This document shows, piece by piece, positions 1 to 8,125 of a DNA stretch of 64,000 nucleotides; the first letter of the stretch is position 1; each line of letters opens with the position of its first letter. The DNA comes from Clostridia bacterium (GTDB lineage Bacteria; Bacillota; Clostridia; Christensenellales; CAG-138): assembly GCA_017523925.1 (NCBI GenBank), contig JAFWVQ010000037.1:1-64000 (forward strand). Reading direction: 5' to 3'. Position numbers and translations under genes: made by a program. Under the pieces are notes generated by a model, which saw only the letters and a program-made list of their open reading frames with translations, had not been told where the DNA came from and searched no databases.

Positions 1-37
1 AATGCTTTCAGTCACTATCCATCTTATTGCTTTTCTT

Positions 38-111
38 GCGGCGTTGATTCGCCATCAACGCCGCCCTCATAAGCTAAAGCGTTTTTTATTATCCACCCGT
101 TAACCGGGTGG
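38..111. repeat. Two neighbouring perfect palindromes
   Basis: Two hairpin-forming inverted repeats lie side by side: an 11-base arm at 38-48 pairs with 54-64 over a 5-base loop, and CCACCCG at 93-99 pairs with CGGGTGG at 105-111. Neither is followed by a T-run on either strand, so they are not ordinary terminators. Subterminal palindromes of this kind occur at the ends of IS200/IS605-type elements, but no transposase is visible in the window, so that reading is only a guess. Confidence 0.3.
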
Positions 112-142
112 TTGTATAACGCCTGTTCGGCTCCAACGCAAG

Positions 143-179
143 CAGGGAATGCGGAGGTCATGCCGCATTCCCTGTTTTT
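143..179 (+). terminator. Rho-independent terminator
   Basis: A 12-base perfect stem (143-154 with 163-174) with an 8-base loop is followed by a run of five T on the plus strand. It would end a plus-strand transcript entering from left of the window; that gene is not visible. Confidence 0.75.
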
Positions 180-227
180 CAATAGTGTTCATATTGCAAT
201 GCTCATATTCCCGCGTCAAGCGAAAGC

Positions 228-249
228 GGCCCCCGAGAGATCGGGGGCC
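228..249 (-). terminator. Strong GC hairpin downstream of the 276-535 gene
   Basis: GGCCCCCGA (228-236) pairs perfectly with TCGGGGGCC (241-249) over GAGA. It lies just past the stop of the minus-strand gene ending at 276. The T-run on the minus strand is poor, so termination is plausible but not certain. Confidence 0.45.
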
Positions 250-275
250 AAATTACTATGATTCGAACTGCAAGA

Positions 276-535
276 TCAGGAATCGAAACCCTTTCCATCG
301 TCCGTGGGAGCGTACAGGCAGCTGCCGTCGTTGCCGCCGTACAGTTCCATATAATCGGATTCGAGCATTTCGCAAAGCGCCATGTAGTTGGGCACGAAGA
401 TGATTATCTCATGATCAGGCCCAGCCATTGGGTAGGCATAAACTTTTCATCGGCATTGCGGCATGTTCTGATAGAAACGGAGTGCATTTCCAGTGACTCT
501 TTGAAGAGCTCGGGTCTCAGATAAGCTTTCCTCAT
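276..535 (-). pseudogene. Small unidentified protein gene with one-base frameshift
   Basis: I do not recognise this protein. An ATG at 535 follows a good AGGAG site by nine bases and starts MRKAYLRPELFKESLEM. After a GAAAAG run (complement of 444-447) that frame soon fails, while the -1 frame reads on cleanly through a tyrosine- and aspartate-rich stretch to a TGA at 276, ending DDGKGFDS. Restoring one A gives exactly 87 codons (86 residues). The N-terminus resembles short leader-like starts of some secreted or modified Clostridial peptides, but no maturation enzyme is adjacent. Real decay and an assembly error in the A-run are both possible. Confidence 0.5.
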
Positions 536-561
536 ATTTGCAGTTTCTCCTAAGTATAGTA

Positions 562-912
562 TCAGGCAAGCGCCTTGCGCATGATCGAAAGCGCGTCCTG
601 TATGTCCGCGGTTCCATTGTTGTTCATATCGGCACAGTATCCGGCATAAGCGCCAAGCTCGCTTCTGTCAAGCGCGGTGCGCATGACGATCAGCGCATCC
701 GTCATATCGATGCTGCCATCGGCATTGACGTCGCCCTTGGTGCCGCCGATAATGGCCGCCGCAAGCTCGATAGCTTTATGATCCGCAACGATGCTCGGGC
801 TGATCGTTTCTTCAGCCGCAACGGTCTTCATCTGGCAGATGGAGAGTATGCCGCTGCCGCCTTCCGCAGCAGCGCACAGCGAAAAAGCCTCGACTTTTCC
901 GCGCATACGCAT
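562..912 (-). CDS. Dockerin-domain fragment, 116 aa
   Basis: The C-terminal half carries two calcium-binding dockerin type I repeats, GDVNADGSIDMTDALIVMR and ADMNNNGTADIQDALSIMR, each with the EF-hand-like D-x-N/D-x-D/N spacing. Dockerins tether extracellular enzymes to cohesins in cellulosome-type complexes. The first roughly 50 residues look like the tail of a larger secreted protein, there is no signal peptide, and the frame is open upstream only to a stop near 949. The piece is therefore probably the 3' remnant of a longer dockerin protein. No cohesin gene is visible in the window. Confidence 0.6.
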   Translation of the reverse strand: MRMRGKVEAFSLCAAAEGGSGILSICQMKTVAAEETISPSIVADHKAIELAAAIIGGTKGDVNADGSIDMTDALIVMRTALDRSELGAYAGYCADMNNNGTADIQDALSIMRKALA

Positions 913-949
913 ACAGGGTTTGCATACCTGAAACGGCTTGATCGTTTTT

Positions 950-1338
950 TATATACAACCATGCCAACTGCTAATATTATAATTATCTAATGCCGCGGTG
1001 CCAAGCGTTTTAGGCCCGTTAGATAGGGTATAATTTCGAATAAAATGTAGCAAAATTATTGCAATTTTGTTTGGCACGATTGCAAATTTGGGATTTGTAA
1101 TACAAAGACCCGCAGCCCCTTTTAATGCGCCGCGAGGGCGCGCAAGGCACGATGGGGATATATTTGCGCGCAGGGGTTGAAAAATGCCGCGATCGGTGAT
1201 AAAATTGCCGCCGTAGCTGCGTGGAACGCCCAAAAAGCCTGTGTTATGCACATTAGGGCTTTTTTCTTTGGCTTTTTTCGGTTGCCCGAAGCTAATGACC
1301 GCGCGAAAACACTCTATATTCCATCAGGAGGAACACCT
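950..1338. other. Gene-free stretch upstream of the YitT gene
   Basis: No convincing coding sequence is seen on either strand. The stretch is AT-rich at 1020-1100 and holds a TATAAT at about 1029. Near its end, AAGCCT (1235-1240) and AGGGCTT (1255-1261) form an imperfect stem followed by T-runs. That could be a terminator or attenuator ahead of the 1339 gene. Confidence 0.4.
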
Positions 1339-2247
1339 ATGTCGTCCAATTTCAAAGCAGGGCTCGGTACGCTGTGGAGGAAGCTTGATATCAAGCCGAA
1401 ATCGCTTGCCGTTGACCTTATTTATGACGTGATCGGCTGCGTGCTGTACGGCTTCGGCGTTGTCAACTTCGCGGAAGCATCCAATTTCGCTCCCGGCGGC
1501 GTGACGGGTCTTGCCATGTTTTTGAAGCATTATACGGGCTTGGATATCGGTCTCGGCACCGTTCTTATCAACATACCCATCGTCATCCTCTGCTTCAAGG
1601 CGCTCGGCTTCAAGTTTTTCCTGCGCTCGGCAAAAACGATCGTGATCTCCGCGATCATAGTTGATAATCTTATGGAGCTGCTGCCCAAGTACGACAGCAA
1701 CCCGCTTCTTGCGGCCATCTTCGGCGGCATCCTCGCGGGCGCGGGTCTTGCGCTTATCTATATGAGGGATTCCTCCACCGGCGGTTCGGACTTCGTTATC
1801 CTTGCGCTCAGAAAAAAGAATCCCCAGCTCTCCGTGGGAACGATATCGCTTGCGGTGGACGGACTTATCATTCTGCTCAACTTCATCGCCTACAAGACCG
1901 TTGACGCCGTTCTCTACGGCTTCATCATGACCATCACCTACAGCCTTATCATCGATAAGATCATGTACGGCAACGATTCAAGAAAGCTTCTGACCATCAT
2001 CACCACGAACGGGAAGGGCATCAGCGACCGCATCATGAAGGACATCGACCGCGGCGTTACCATATTGAACGGCAAGGGCGCGTACACCGGCGCGGACAAG
2101 AGCGTTCTGCTCTGCGCCTGCAACAAGACCGAGGTTTTCAAGATCAAGCGCATCGCGCACGAGGTGGACGATCAGTCCTTCACGATGGTGAGCTCCATCG
2201 ACGCCGCCTACGGCTACGGCTTCAAGAGCCCGGAATCCGACAACTGA
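1339..2247 (+). CDS. yitT: YitT family membrane protein, 302 aa
   Basis: This is a multi-pass membrane protein of the YitT/DUF161 family with a C-terminal DUF2179 domain. The N-terminal two thirds hold five or so hydrophobic segments with GVVNFAEASNFAPGGVTGLA-type turns. The last ~80 residues are a soluble alpha/beta domain ending near IDAAYGYGFK. ATG 1339 is chosen because an AGGAGG site sits eight bases upstream; a longer open frame reaches further but lacks such a site. The family is widespread in Firmicutes and its transport substrate is unsettled. A short decayed copy of its 3' end lies at 25064-25146. Confidence 0.85.
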   Translation: MSSNFKAGLGTLWRKLDIKPKSLAVDLIYDVIGCVLYGFGVVNFAEASNFAPGGVTGLAMFLKHYTGLDIGLGTVLINIPIVILCFKALGFKFFLRSAKTIVISAIIVDNLMELLPKYDSNPLLAAIFGGILAGAGLALIYMRDSSTGGSDFVILALRKKNPQLSVGTISLAVDGLIILLNFIAYKTVDAVLYGFIMTITYSLIIDKIMYGNDSRKLLTIITTNGKGISDRIMKDIDRGVTILNGKGAYTGADKSVLLCACNKTEVFKIKRIAHEVDDQSFTMVSSIDAAYGYGFKSPESDN

Positions 2248-2296
2248 GACCGATAATGCGCCCCGCTTGAGCGCGCAAGGAATTGTTGCGCCGATA

Positions 2297-2325
2297 TTGT
2301 GCTTTCGATGCAAATATGATATAAT
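2297..2325 (+). promoter_or_regulatory. Sigma-A type promoter
   Basis: TTGTGC (2297-2302) and TATAAT (2320-2325) are separated by exactly 17 bases, and the next gene starts at 2354 after a GAGGAGG site. Confidence 0.6.
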
Positions 2326-2353
2326 CTTTGCATCAAGTATGAGGAGGTTCGCT

Positions 2354-2761
2354 GTGGTAAGCATTCTATTCGGAAGCAAGGGCATGGGAAAATCCCGCCG
2401 CCTGATCGAGATGGCAAACGACGCGTACACGCAAAGAGGCGAGAACTCCGTTTTTATCGACAACGACGACGATCGCATGTACCTTTTGGACCGCGGTATC
2501 CGCTTCATAAACGCAAGCGAATACACTATCGACGGGCCGAAGATGTTTTCGGGCTTCATCTCCGGCATTGCAGCGCAGGATTTCGATCTTCAGCGGATCT
2601 ACATAAACAGCTTCATGAAGATCGTCAAGCATCCCGTTGAAAGCCTTGAGCTGATGTTCTGCTTCCTCTCCGAGTTTTCGGACAGGATGAGCGTTGATCT
2701 TGTGATCAGCATCAGCTCCGAGGATGAGCCGCCCGAATTCCTGAGAGCCTTCATTATATAA
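2354..2761 (+). CDS. Small P-loop ATP-binding protein, 135 aa
   Basis: The protein begins with a hydrophobic strand and a Walker A motif GSKGMGKSR at residues 7-15, then continues as a short alpha/beta protein with no obvious membrane segment. The GTG at 2354 is chosen because GAGGAGG lies just upstream and the P-loop then sits at the very N-terminus, as usual for P-loop NTPases. At 135 residues it is too short for a full motor ATPase. A possible Walker B strand is DLVISISSEDE near the C-terminus. Function is unknown. A terminator follows at once, so it is probably monocistronic. Confidence 0.7.
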   Translation: MVSILFGSKGMGKSRRLIEMANDAYTQRGENSVFIDNDDDRMYLLDRGIRFINASEYTIDGPKMFSGFISGIAAQDFDLQRIYINSFMKIVKHPVESLELMFCFLSEFSDRMSVDLVISISSEDEPPEFLRAFII

Positions 2762-2779
2762 GGAAGGGATATCTCCCCC

Positions 2780-2810
2780 GCCGCACGGCCTGTTTCGTGC
2801 GGCTTTTTTT
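2780..2810 (+). terminator. Rho-independent terminator
   Basis: GCCGCACG (2780-2787) pairs with CGTGCGGC (2796-2803) and is followed by seven T. It closes the P-loop gene. Confidence 0.9.
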
Positions 2811-2884
2811 ACCGAAAAAGCAAAATATATCGCGCTATTTACCGGATTTGCGGCTTCTTGAGCGCCTTTTTTTATAATTGCATC

Positions 2885-2913
2885 TTGTGTATCGGCTTAA
2901 ATGATGGTAAAAT
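2885..2913 (+). promoter_or_regulatory. Promoter for the Xaa-Pro peptidase operon
   Basis: TTGTGT (2885-2890), a 17-base spacer and TAAAAT (2908-2913) lie about 90 bases upstream of the ATG at 3004. Confidence 0.5.
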
Positions 2914-3003
2914 ACATAGGATATGTTTCCATGCGGGTACTGTGCTTTAGCATACCCTCGTGAAATAAACACAGCGGCATACGCCGCATGAAAGGATCGC
3001 ATC

Positions 3004-4071
3004 ATGAAAGCAAGATGTGACAAGCTTCTCAAAAAGCTTGCCGAAAACAATATCGACGCCGCGATAATCACCTCCGGCATTAACCGCAGGTATTTTTCCG
3101 GCTTCACCGGCAGCAACGGCGTTGTCGTGCTGACCGAAGCGGGCCGCGTGCTTCTCACCGATTTCCGCTACACCATCCAGGCCAATCAGCAGTGCGCGGG
3201 CATCTGCGAGGTGCGCCAGGTCAACCGCGGCATCACCGCTGCGGACGTTGGGGCGGTGCTTGAGGAGTTCGGCGCAAAGCGCGTTGCCTTTGAGGACGGG
3301 GCAATGACCGTTGCCGAATACAGCGGTTACAGCGCTCTTCCTTTTGAGTTCGTTCCCTCCGGCCGCGAGATCTGCTCCTGCAGGATCGTCAAGGACGCTC
3401 ATGAGATCGCGATGATGCAGAAGGCTCAAAACTGCGCCGACGCGGCGTTTGCCGAGCTGTTGAAGATCGCAAAGGTCGGCATGAGCGAGATCGAGCTTCG
3501 CAACGAGCTGGACTACCTTATGCGCAAGTTCGGCGCGGACGAGAATTCGTTCGACACGATCGTCGGCTCCGGCCCGAACGGCGCACTCTGCCACGCATAC
3601 CCCGGTGAGCGCAGGATCCAAAACGGCGACATGGTCGTGATCGACTTCGGCGCGCGCGTGGGCGGCTACTGCTCGGATATGACCAGGACCATCGCCTTCG
3701 GCACCCCCTGCGACGAGATGCTCAAGATCTACAAGATCGTGCTCGAAGCGCAGCTCAAGTGCCTGAGCATCCTTCGCCCGAACATGACCGGCTCGGAGCT
3801 CGACCTCTGCGCGAGGGACTATATCACCGAGCACGGCTACGGCGACAATTTCGGCCACAGCCTCGGCCACGGCTTCGGTCTCGAGGTGCATGAGGCACCG
3901 AGCGCCAATTCGCGCTCGACGGATCTGCTGGTCCCCGGCTCCACCATCACCGTTGAGCCCGGCATCTACGTTGAAGGTCTTGGCGGCGTCCGCATCGAGG
4001 ACTGCTGCGTTCTGACCGAGAACGGCTTTATCAACCTTTGCTCCACCACCAAGGAGCTCATCATCCTGTAA
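3004..4071 (+). CDS. pepP: Xaa-Pro aminopeptidase (M24), 355 aa
   Basis: This cytosolic metallopeptidase of the pita-bread M24 family removes residues N-terminal to proline. An N-terminal creatinase-like domain (to about residue 125, FSGFTGSNG) precedes the catalytic domain. The five metal ligands are visible: D in VVIDFGARVGG, D in CSDMTRT, H in GHSLGHGFGLEVHE, E in TVEPGIYVEG and E in GVRIEDCCVLTENG. Length is normal for the Firmicute short type. It lies 48 bases upstream of efp, a classic Firmicute pairing that links proline peptide handling with the factor relieving proline stalling. Confidence 0.93.
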   Translation: MKARCDKLLKKLAENNIDAAIITSGINRRYFSGFTGSNGVVVLTEAGRVLLTDFRYTIQANQQCAGICEVRQVNRGITAADVGAVLEEFGAKRVAFEDGAMTVAEYSGYSALPFEFVPSGREICSCRIVKDAHEIAMMQKAQNCADAAFAELLKIAKVGMSEIELRNELDYLMRKFGADENSFDTIVGSGPNGALCHAYPGERRIQNGDMVVIDFGARVGGYCSDMTRTIAFGTPCDEMLKIYKIVLEAQLKCLSILRPNMTGSELDLCARDYITEHGYGDNFGHSLGHGFGLEVHEAPSANSRSTDLLVPGSTITVEPGIYVEGLGGVRIEDCCVLTENGFINLCSTTKELIIL

Positions 4072-4119
4072 TTCGGGACAGCCAATCAAAAACAATAATC
4101 ATACCATGGAGGTTTTACT

Positions 4120-4677
4120 ATGATTTTAGCAGGCGATTTCAGAAAAGGCATTACCGTTGAGATCGACGGCCAGGTTTGGTCCATCGCGGATTTCCAGCAC
4201 GTTAAGCCCGGCAAGGGCGCGGCGTTCGTTCGCACCAAGCTCAAGAACGTTATGACCGGTGCTGTGCTTGAGAGGACCTTCTCCCCCACCGACAAATACC
4301 CCACCGCTCATATCGAGACCCGCGAGATGCAGTATCTGTACTCCGACGGCGATCTGTACTACTTCATGGACAACGAGTCCTACGAGCAGCTCGCTCTCAA
4401 CCACGACCAGGTGGAGGACGCGATCGACTTCATCGTTGAGAATTCCAACGTCACCATCCGCTTCTTCAAGGGCAGCGCCTTCTCCGTTGCGGCTCCCAAC
4501 TTCGTTGAGCTGACCGTGACCGAGACCGAGCCCGGCTTCGCGGGCGACACCGCGACCGGCGCCACCAAGCCCGCCACGGTCGAGACCGGCTACCAGGTAA
4601 ACGTTCCCCTCTTCGTGAACGAGGGCGACCGCATCCGCATCGACACCCGCACCGGCGAGTATATGAGCCGCTGCTGA
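4120..4677 (+). CDS. efp: Elongation factor P, 185 aa
   Basis: EF-P binds the ribosome between P and E sites and relieves stalling at polyproline. The sequence has the KOW-like N-terminal domain with the loop [15 protein letters not shown], where the lysine that is modified in many bacteria is present, then two OB domains ending [16 protein letters not shown] lies 11 bases before ATG 4120. Length matches the family. The C-terminal cysteine is slightly unusual. The downstream gene starts 18 bases after the stop. Confidence 0.97.
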   Translation: MILAGDFRKGITVEIDGQVWSIADFQHVKPGKGAAFVRTKLKNVMTGAVLERTFSPTDKYPTAHIETREMQYLYSDGDLYYFMDNESYEQLALNHDQVEDAIDFIVENSNVTIRFFKGSAFSVAAPNFVELTVTETEPGFAGDTATGATKPATVETGYQVNVPLFVNEGDRIRIDTRTGEYMSRC

Positions 4678-4695
4678 TCCACGGAGGCAAGTTTT

Positions 4696-5097
4696 ATGCT
4701 TAGAGAAAAAGCCGAATATCTCCGCGGCCTTGCGGACGGAATGCAGCTTGATGCAAGCGGCGACAAAAACGCCAAGCTCCTTCGTGCGATCATCGACTGC
4801 ATCGCCGAGATCGCCGACGCCGTGGACGACAATACCGACGAGATCGACACCATCGGTGAGGACATCGAGGAGATCTTCGAAACCATGGACGTTTACGACG
4901 AGGTCCTTTTCGATGACGACGATTTCGATTTCTGCGACTGCGATGATTGCGAAGGCGATTGCGACGAATGCGACTGCGGCTGCGAATCGAGCATTGTTTG
5001 CGACGAATGCGGCACCGAGATCGAGCTCGACGAGCTTCTGAAATGCCCCAAATGCCATAAGCCCATCTTCGGCGAGGACGACGGGGACGAGGACTGA
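4696..5097 (+). CDS. CD1247-type acidic zinc-ribbon protein, 133 aa
   Basis: Residues 1-65 form an alpha-helical region (MLREKAEYLRGLADGM) typical of a Clostridial domain family annotated from C. difficile CD1247. It is followed by a very acidic, cysteine-rich linker (CDCDDCEGDCDECDCGC) and a four-cysteine zinc ribbon (CDECGTEIELDELLKCPKCH). The family is commonly found next to efp in Clostridia, as here. Function is unknown; metal binding is likely from the cysteine pattern. Confidence 0.8.
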   Translation: MLREKAEYLRGLADGMQLDASGDKNAKLLRAIIDCIAEIADAVDDNTDEIDTIGEDIEEIFETMDVYDEVLFDDDDFDFCDCDDCEGDCDECDCGCESSIVCDECGTEIELDELLKCPKCHKPIFGEDDGDED

Positions 5098-5131
5098 GCC
5101 CCCTGCTCGGCATCGTTAAGATCTTTTAATT

Positions 5132-5176
5132 AAAGCGCGGGATCCGCATCCATATACGATGTTGGGTCCCGCTTTT
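5132..5176 (+). terminator. Terminator after the pepP-efp operon
   Basis: AAAGCGCGGGATCC (5132-5145) pairs, with one bulge and one mismatch, to GGGTCCCGCTTT (5164-5175) and is followed by TTTT. An ATG at 5159 lies inside the stem, which argues against it as the start of the next gene. Confidence 0.65.
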
Positions 5177-5194
5177 CAACAGGTGGCGTTTACG

Positions 5195-5959
5195 ATGGAA
5201 GCGATGGATCCGCGCAGTGCAAAGGCGGCGCAAAAACCGCGCCGCGAGGCGGTGCTGAGCCCCCGACTCGGGGCTGCGCTCGCACTTTTGGGCGAGTCTG
5301 AGGTGCTTGCGGACATAGGCTGCGACCACGGCCGCACGGGCGTTCGTGCGCTGCGCGACGGGCGCTGCAAGCGGGTCATAGCCTCCGATATAAGCGCGCC
5401 TTCGCTAAATAAAGCGCGCCTTCTTGCCGAAAAGCAGGGGCTTGAGGGCAGCTTCGAATTCCGTCATTGCGGTGGCTTCGACGGCTATAGCGAGGGCGAG
5501 GCCGACGCGGCAGTGCTGCTCGGCATGGGCGGCGAGCTGATCGCCTCGATCCTCGAGAGCGGCGGACGCATCGCGCAAAAGCTTTCGCGCATCGTGATGC
5601 AGCCCATGCGCGGCGAGGCGGAGCTTCGGGAGTATCTTTACAAAAACGGGTATCATATCCTTGATGAAACGGTTTGCCTCGACGCGGGAAGATACTATCA
5701 GCTTATCGCCGCGAGGTTCGATCCCGAAAACGCAGAACCGCTTCCGAGCTTCATGCCGGAAAACTGGTATCAGTTCGGCGCATTGGCGCTAATTAAACGC
5801 GAACCGCTGCTGCTTGCGATGATGGAGCGCTATCTTTCGATAATGGAGGAAAAGCTCGAAAGGGCCGCTCGAAGCGGCGAGCTTCCCGAAGCGCTCACCC
5901 GTGAAAGGGATAACACAAAGGCGCTTATCGAGCTGTATAAAGGCGATCTTGTGAGCTGA
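5195..5959 (+). CDS. trmK: tRNA (adenine22-N1)-methyltransferase TrmK, 254 aa
   Basis: This SAM-dependent enzyme makes m1A22 in tRNA. It has a class I Rossmann fold with motif I LADIGCDHGRTGV, an acidic end of strand 2 (VIASDISAPSL), the family motif LLGMGGELIASIL, and QPMRGEAELREYL. The C-terminal coiled-coil-like helix (MMERYLSIMEEKLERA) is also typical. ATG 5195 is chosen because an AGGTGG lies upstream and the earlier ATG sits in a terminator stem. It precedes nif3 by 36 bases, the order seen in many Firmicutes (yqfN-yqfO). Confidence 0.9.
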   Translation: MEAMDPRSAKAAQKPRREAVLSPRLGAALALLGESEVLADIGCDHGRTGVRALRDGRCKRVIASDISAPSLNKARLLAEKQGLEGSFEFRHCGGFDGYSEGEADAAVLLGMGGELIASILESGGRIAQKLSRIVMQPMRGEAELREYLYKNGYHILDETVCLDAGRYYQLIAARFDPENAEPLPSFMPENWYQFGALALIKREPLLLAMMERYLSIMEEKLERAARSGELPEALTRERDNTKALIELYKGDLVS

Positions 5960-5995
5960 AAACGGGTAAACGGAATAATAAAAGGAGATAATGAT

Positions 5996-6769
5996 ATGAA
6001 GCTTGAATCCTTTATCGAAGCGATGAACACGCTTGCCCCGCCCGAAACGGCGCTTGGGTTTGACAACTGCGGGCTTTTGATCGGCACGGAAAAGAGCGAT
6101 ATCCGCCGCGTGCTCGTGGCGCTCGACTGCACCTGCGCCGTTGCGGAGGAAGCCGCCGAGCTTTGCTGCGACCTTGTGCTGACGCATCATCCGCTTATCT
6201 TCAGCGGCTTGAAGCGCATCCTCCCCTGCGACCCCTCATCCGCCGCAGTTTACAAGCTCATACGCTCCGGCATCGGACTCTTTGCGGCGCATACCAATCT
6301 CGACGCGGCCGAGGGCGGCGTAAACACCGAGCTTTGCAATATTCTCGGCATTGAGAATGCGATAGCTGTTCCACCCGAAAACATAATGCGCGTTGGCGAT
6401 CTTCCCAAGCCTATGTCGCTGGACGAATTCGCAAGGCTCGTTGAAGAAAAGCTCGGCACCGTGGCTCATATCAGCGGAACGGACCGCTTAGTTAGCCGCG
6501 TGGCCGTCATGGGCGGCTCGGGCGGAGGCGACTGCGCATACGCCAAGGCCTATGGTGCGGATTGCTACGTTACCGGCGAATGCAAGCATTCTCAGGCGAT
6601 AGAAGCCGGCGTCATGGGGCTTGCCGTGATCGCCGCCGGGCATTTTGAGACCGAGAATCCGGTGCTGCGCCCGCTGATCGAGTATCTTAAGGCCAATACA
6701 GACGGCGTTGAATACATCGTTTCGCGCCGAAACACCCCCGTTTTTCGCACTGCGAAGAGCATGACGTAA
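5996..6769 (+). CDS. Nif3-like dinuclear metal centre protein, 257 aa
   Basis: This is a NIF3/YqfO family protein. It contains the conserved LTHHPLIFSGLKRI loop, AAHTNLDAAEGGVN, and a C-terminal GHFETENPVL motif; histidines and glutamate in these bind a dinuclear metal. The family lacks a settled biochemical role (GTP cyclohydrolase type 1 type 2 is an old label). The ATG follows AAAGGAGATAATGAT. It appears to lack the PII-like insertion found in longer homologues such as B. subtilis YqfO. It is likely co-transcribed with trmK. Confidence 0.9.
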   Translation: MKLESFIEAMNTLAPPETALGFDNCGLLIGTEKSDIRRVLVALDCTCAVAEEAAELCCDLVLTHHPLIFSGLKRILPCDPSSAAVYKLIRSGIGLFAAHTNLDAAEGGVNTELCNILGIENAIAVPPENIMRVGDLPKPMSLDEFARLVEEKLGTVAHISGTDRLVSRVAVMGGSGGGDCAYAKAYGADCYVTGECKHSQAIEAGVMGLAVIAAGHFETENPVLRPLIEYLKANTDGVEYIVSRRNTPVFRTAKSMT

Positions 6770-6793
6770 TTCATCCTTCAGGAGGTTAATATA

Positions 6794-7513
6794 ATGGGTC
6801 AACTCGACAAACTTTGGGATTATCAGCAGGCCGAGCTCGAGCTCGCCAAGCTGAACAAGGAGATGCGCTCCTCCCCGAACTATCAAAAGCGCGGCAAGCT
6901 CCAGAAGCTCCTGCGCGAGCAGATGGACGTTATCACCGGCTTTGAAAAGGAGCTTGAAACGCGCAGCTCCCAGCTTGCCTCCATGCAGGCTCAGCTCGAA
7001 GCTCTGCTCCACGACTACGACCTTGAAAAATCCGAGCTCGACATCATGGAGGCCGACGAAGAGGCGACCCCCGAGGAGCTCACCGAGTCCAAGAAGGCGA
7101 TCGAGAAGCTGCTCGGCAAGGTCAGCGCCCTCAGCCGCGAGCTGAACGCCACCGTGGAATACTGCGACAAGTTGAGCGAATCCATCAACGCGACCTTCTC
7201 GAAGGTGGTTCGTGCAAAGCGCGATTACGACGCGGTGCGCACGGTCTGCGACGAGGAGCGTGAGGGCTTTGCCCCGAGGATCAAGGAGCTTGAGGAAAAG
7301 CTCGAGCAGATCCGAAAGGATATTCCGAACGAGCTTTTCGAGCGGTATTCCACGCTCAAAAAGAACCACATCGCGCCGATCGCGCTGCTTTCAAACGGCC
7401 AATGCGGCGGCTGCCATATGGCGCTTCCCGCAGTCGTGGAAAAGCGCGTTCAGAGCGGGACCACCATCGTTCGCTGCGAGAACTGCGGCAGAATACTGTA
7501 TTATAGGCAGTGA
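6794..7513 (+). CDS. C4 zinc-ribbon coiled-coil protein, 239 aa
   Basis: Residues 1-180 are a long predicted coiled coil (many E/K/L heptads), followed by a zinc ribbon with CGGCHMALP and CENCGRILYY at the C-terminus. This is the DUF164/CT398-like family, thought to bind nucleic acid or act with transport and secretion components; its role is not settled. It follows nif3 by 24 bases, a common arrangement, and precedes rnpB. Confidence 0.85.
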   Translation: MGQLDKLWDYQQAELELAKLNKEMRSSPNYQKRGKLQKLLREQMDVITGFEKELETRSSQLASMQAQLEALLHDYDLEKSELDIMEADEEATPEELTESKKAIEKLLGKVSALSRELNATVEYCDKLSESINATFSKVVRAKRDYDAVRTVCDEEREGFAPRIKELEEKLEQIRKDIPNELFERYSTLKKNHIAPIALLSNGQCGGCHMALPAVVEKRVQSGTTIVRCENCGRILYYRQ

Positions 7514-7537
7514 TCTTAAAACCACAACTATGCAAAC

Positions 7538-7556
7538 GAGCCGCTTCGGCGGCTTT
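7538..7556 (+). terminator. Short hairpin before rnpB
   Basis: AGCCGC-TTCG-GCGGCT followed by TT lies between the zinc-ribbon gene stop and RNase P RNA. The UUCG tetraloop is stable, but the T-run is short, so termination may be partial. Confidence 0.4.
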
Positions 7557-7889
7557 GCCCGAGTAAGACAAGTGATCGCGCGAATTTTCGCGAGGAAAGT
7601 CCGAGCTCCGCAGGACAGAGTGCCGGATAACACCCGGTGAAGGCGACTTCAAGGAAAGTGCAACAGAAATAGACCGCCGCTTTTGCGGTAAGGATGGAAA
7701 GGCGGGGTAAGAGCCCACCGACGCTTCGGCGACGAAGCGTGCCCTGTAAACCCCACTCGGAGCAAGATTGAAATGGGAGCATTCAATGGCTGTCCGTCAC
7801 GCTCCCCGTAATCGCTCGAGCATACGGGTAACCGTATGCCCAGATAGATGATCACATAAACAGAACTCGGCTTATGGCTTGCTCGGGAT
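7557..7889 (+). ncRNA. rnpB: RNase P RNA (class A)
   Basis: This is the catalytic RNA that trims tRNA 5' leaders. Landmarks: CGAGGAAAGTCCGAGCTCC early on, GTGCAACAGAAATAGACCGCC, GGTAAGAGCCCACCG, a GTAAACCCC element, and the closing ACAGAACTCGGCTTA. The 5' CCCGAGTAAG (7558-7567) pairs with 3' CTTGCTCGGG (7878-7887) as helix P1, which sets the ends. Overall it fits the ancestral A type. A strong terminator follows immediately. Confidence 0.95.
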
Positions 7890-7893
7890 AAAA

Positions 7894-7931
7894 GACCCGA
7901 AGGAAACGCGCTGTTTTCCTTCGGGTCTTTT
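7894..7931 (+). terminator. Terminator of rnpB
   Basis: GACCCGAAGGAAA pairs with TTTCCTTCGGGTC over an 8-base loop and is followed by TTTT. Confidence 0.9.
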
Positions 7932-8125
7932 CATTTTATATATTTGCTCATGCGAACACCGTACGGCTCGATCCATCTGTGAGCCCGCCCCCGCGCTGCC
8001 TGCGAGCGCGCCTTGACCGCCCCGCTTTGCCCATCTTTTCATCGGCGGCTGTAATATGCGGCGGAAAAAGCGCATATACACTTACAAACAAACACTGCAG
8101 AAAACGAGCTTCGGAGGATAAACGC

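Noticed and set aside
5159..5194. ATG at 5159 as start of trmK
   Set aside because: It lies inside a terminator stem and lacks a ribosome site, while ATG 5195 has AGGTGG upstream.
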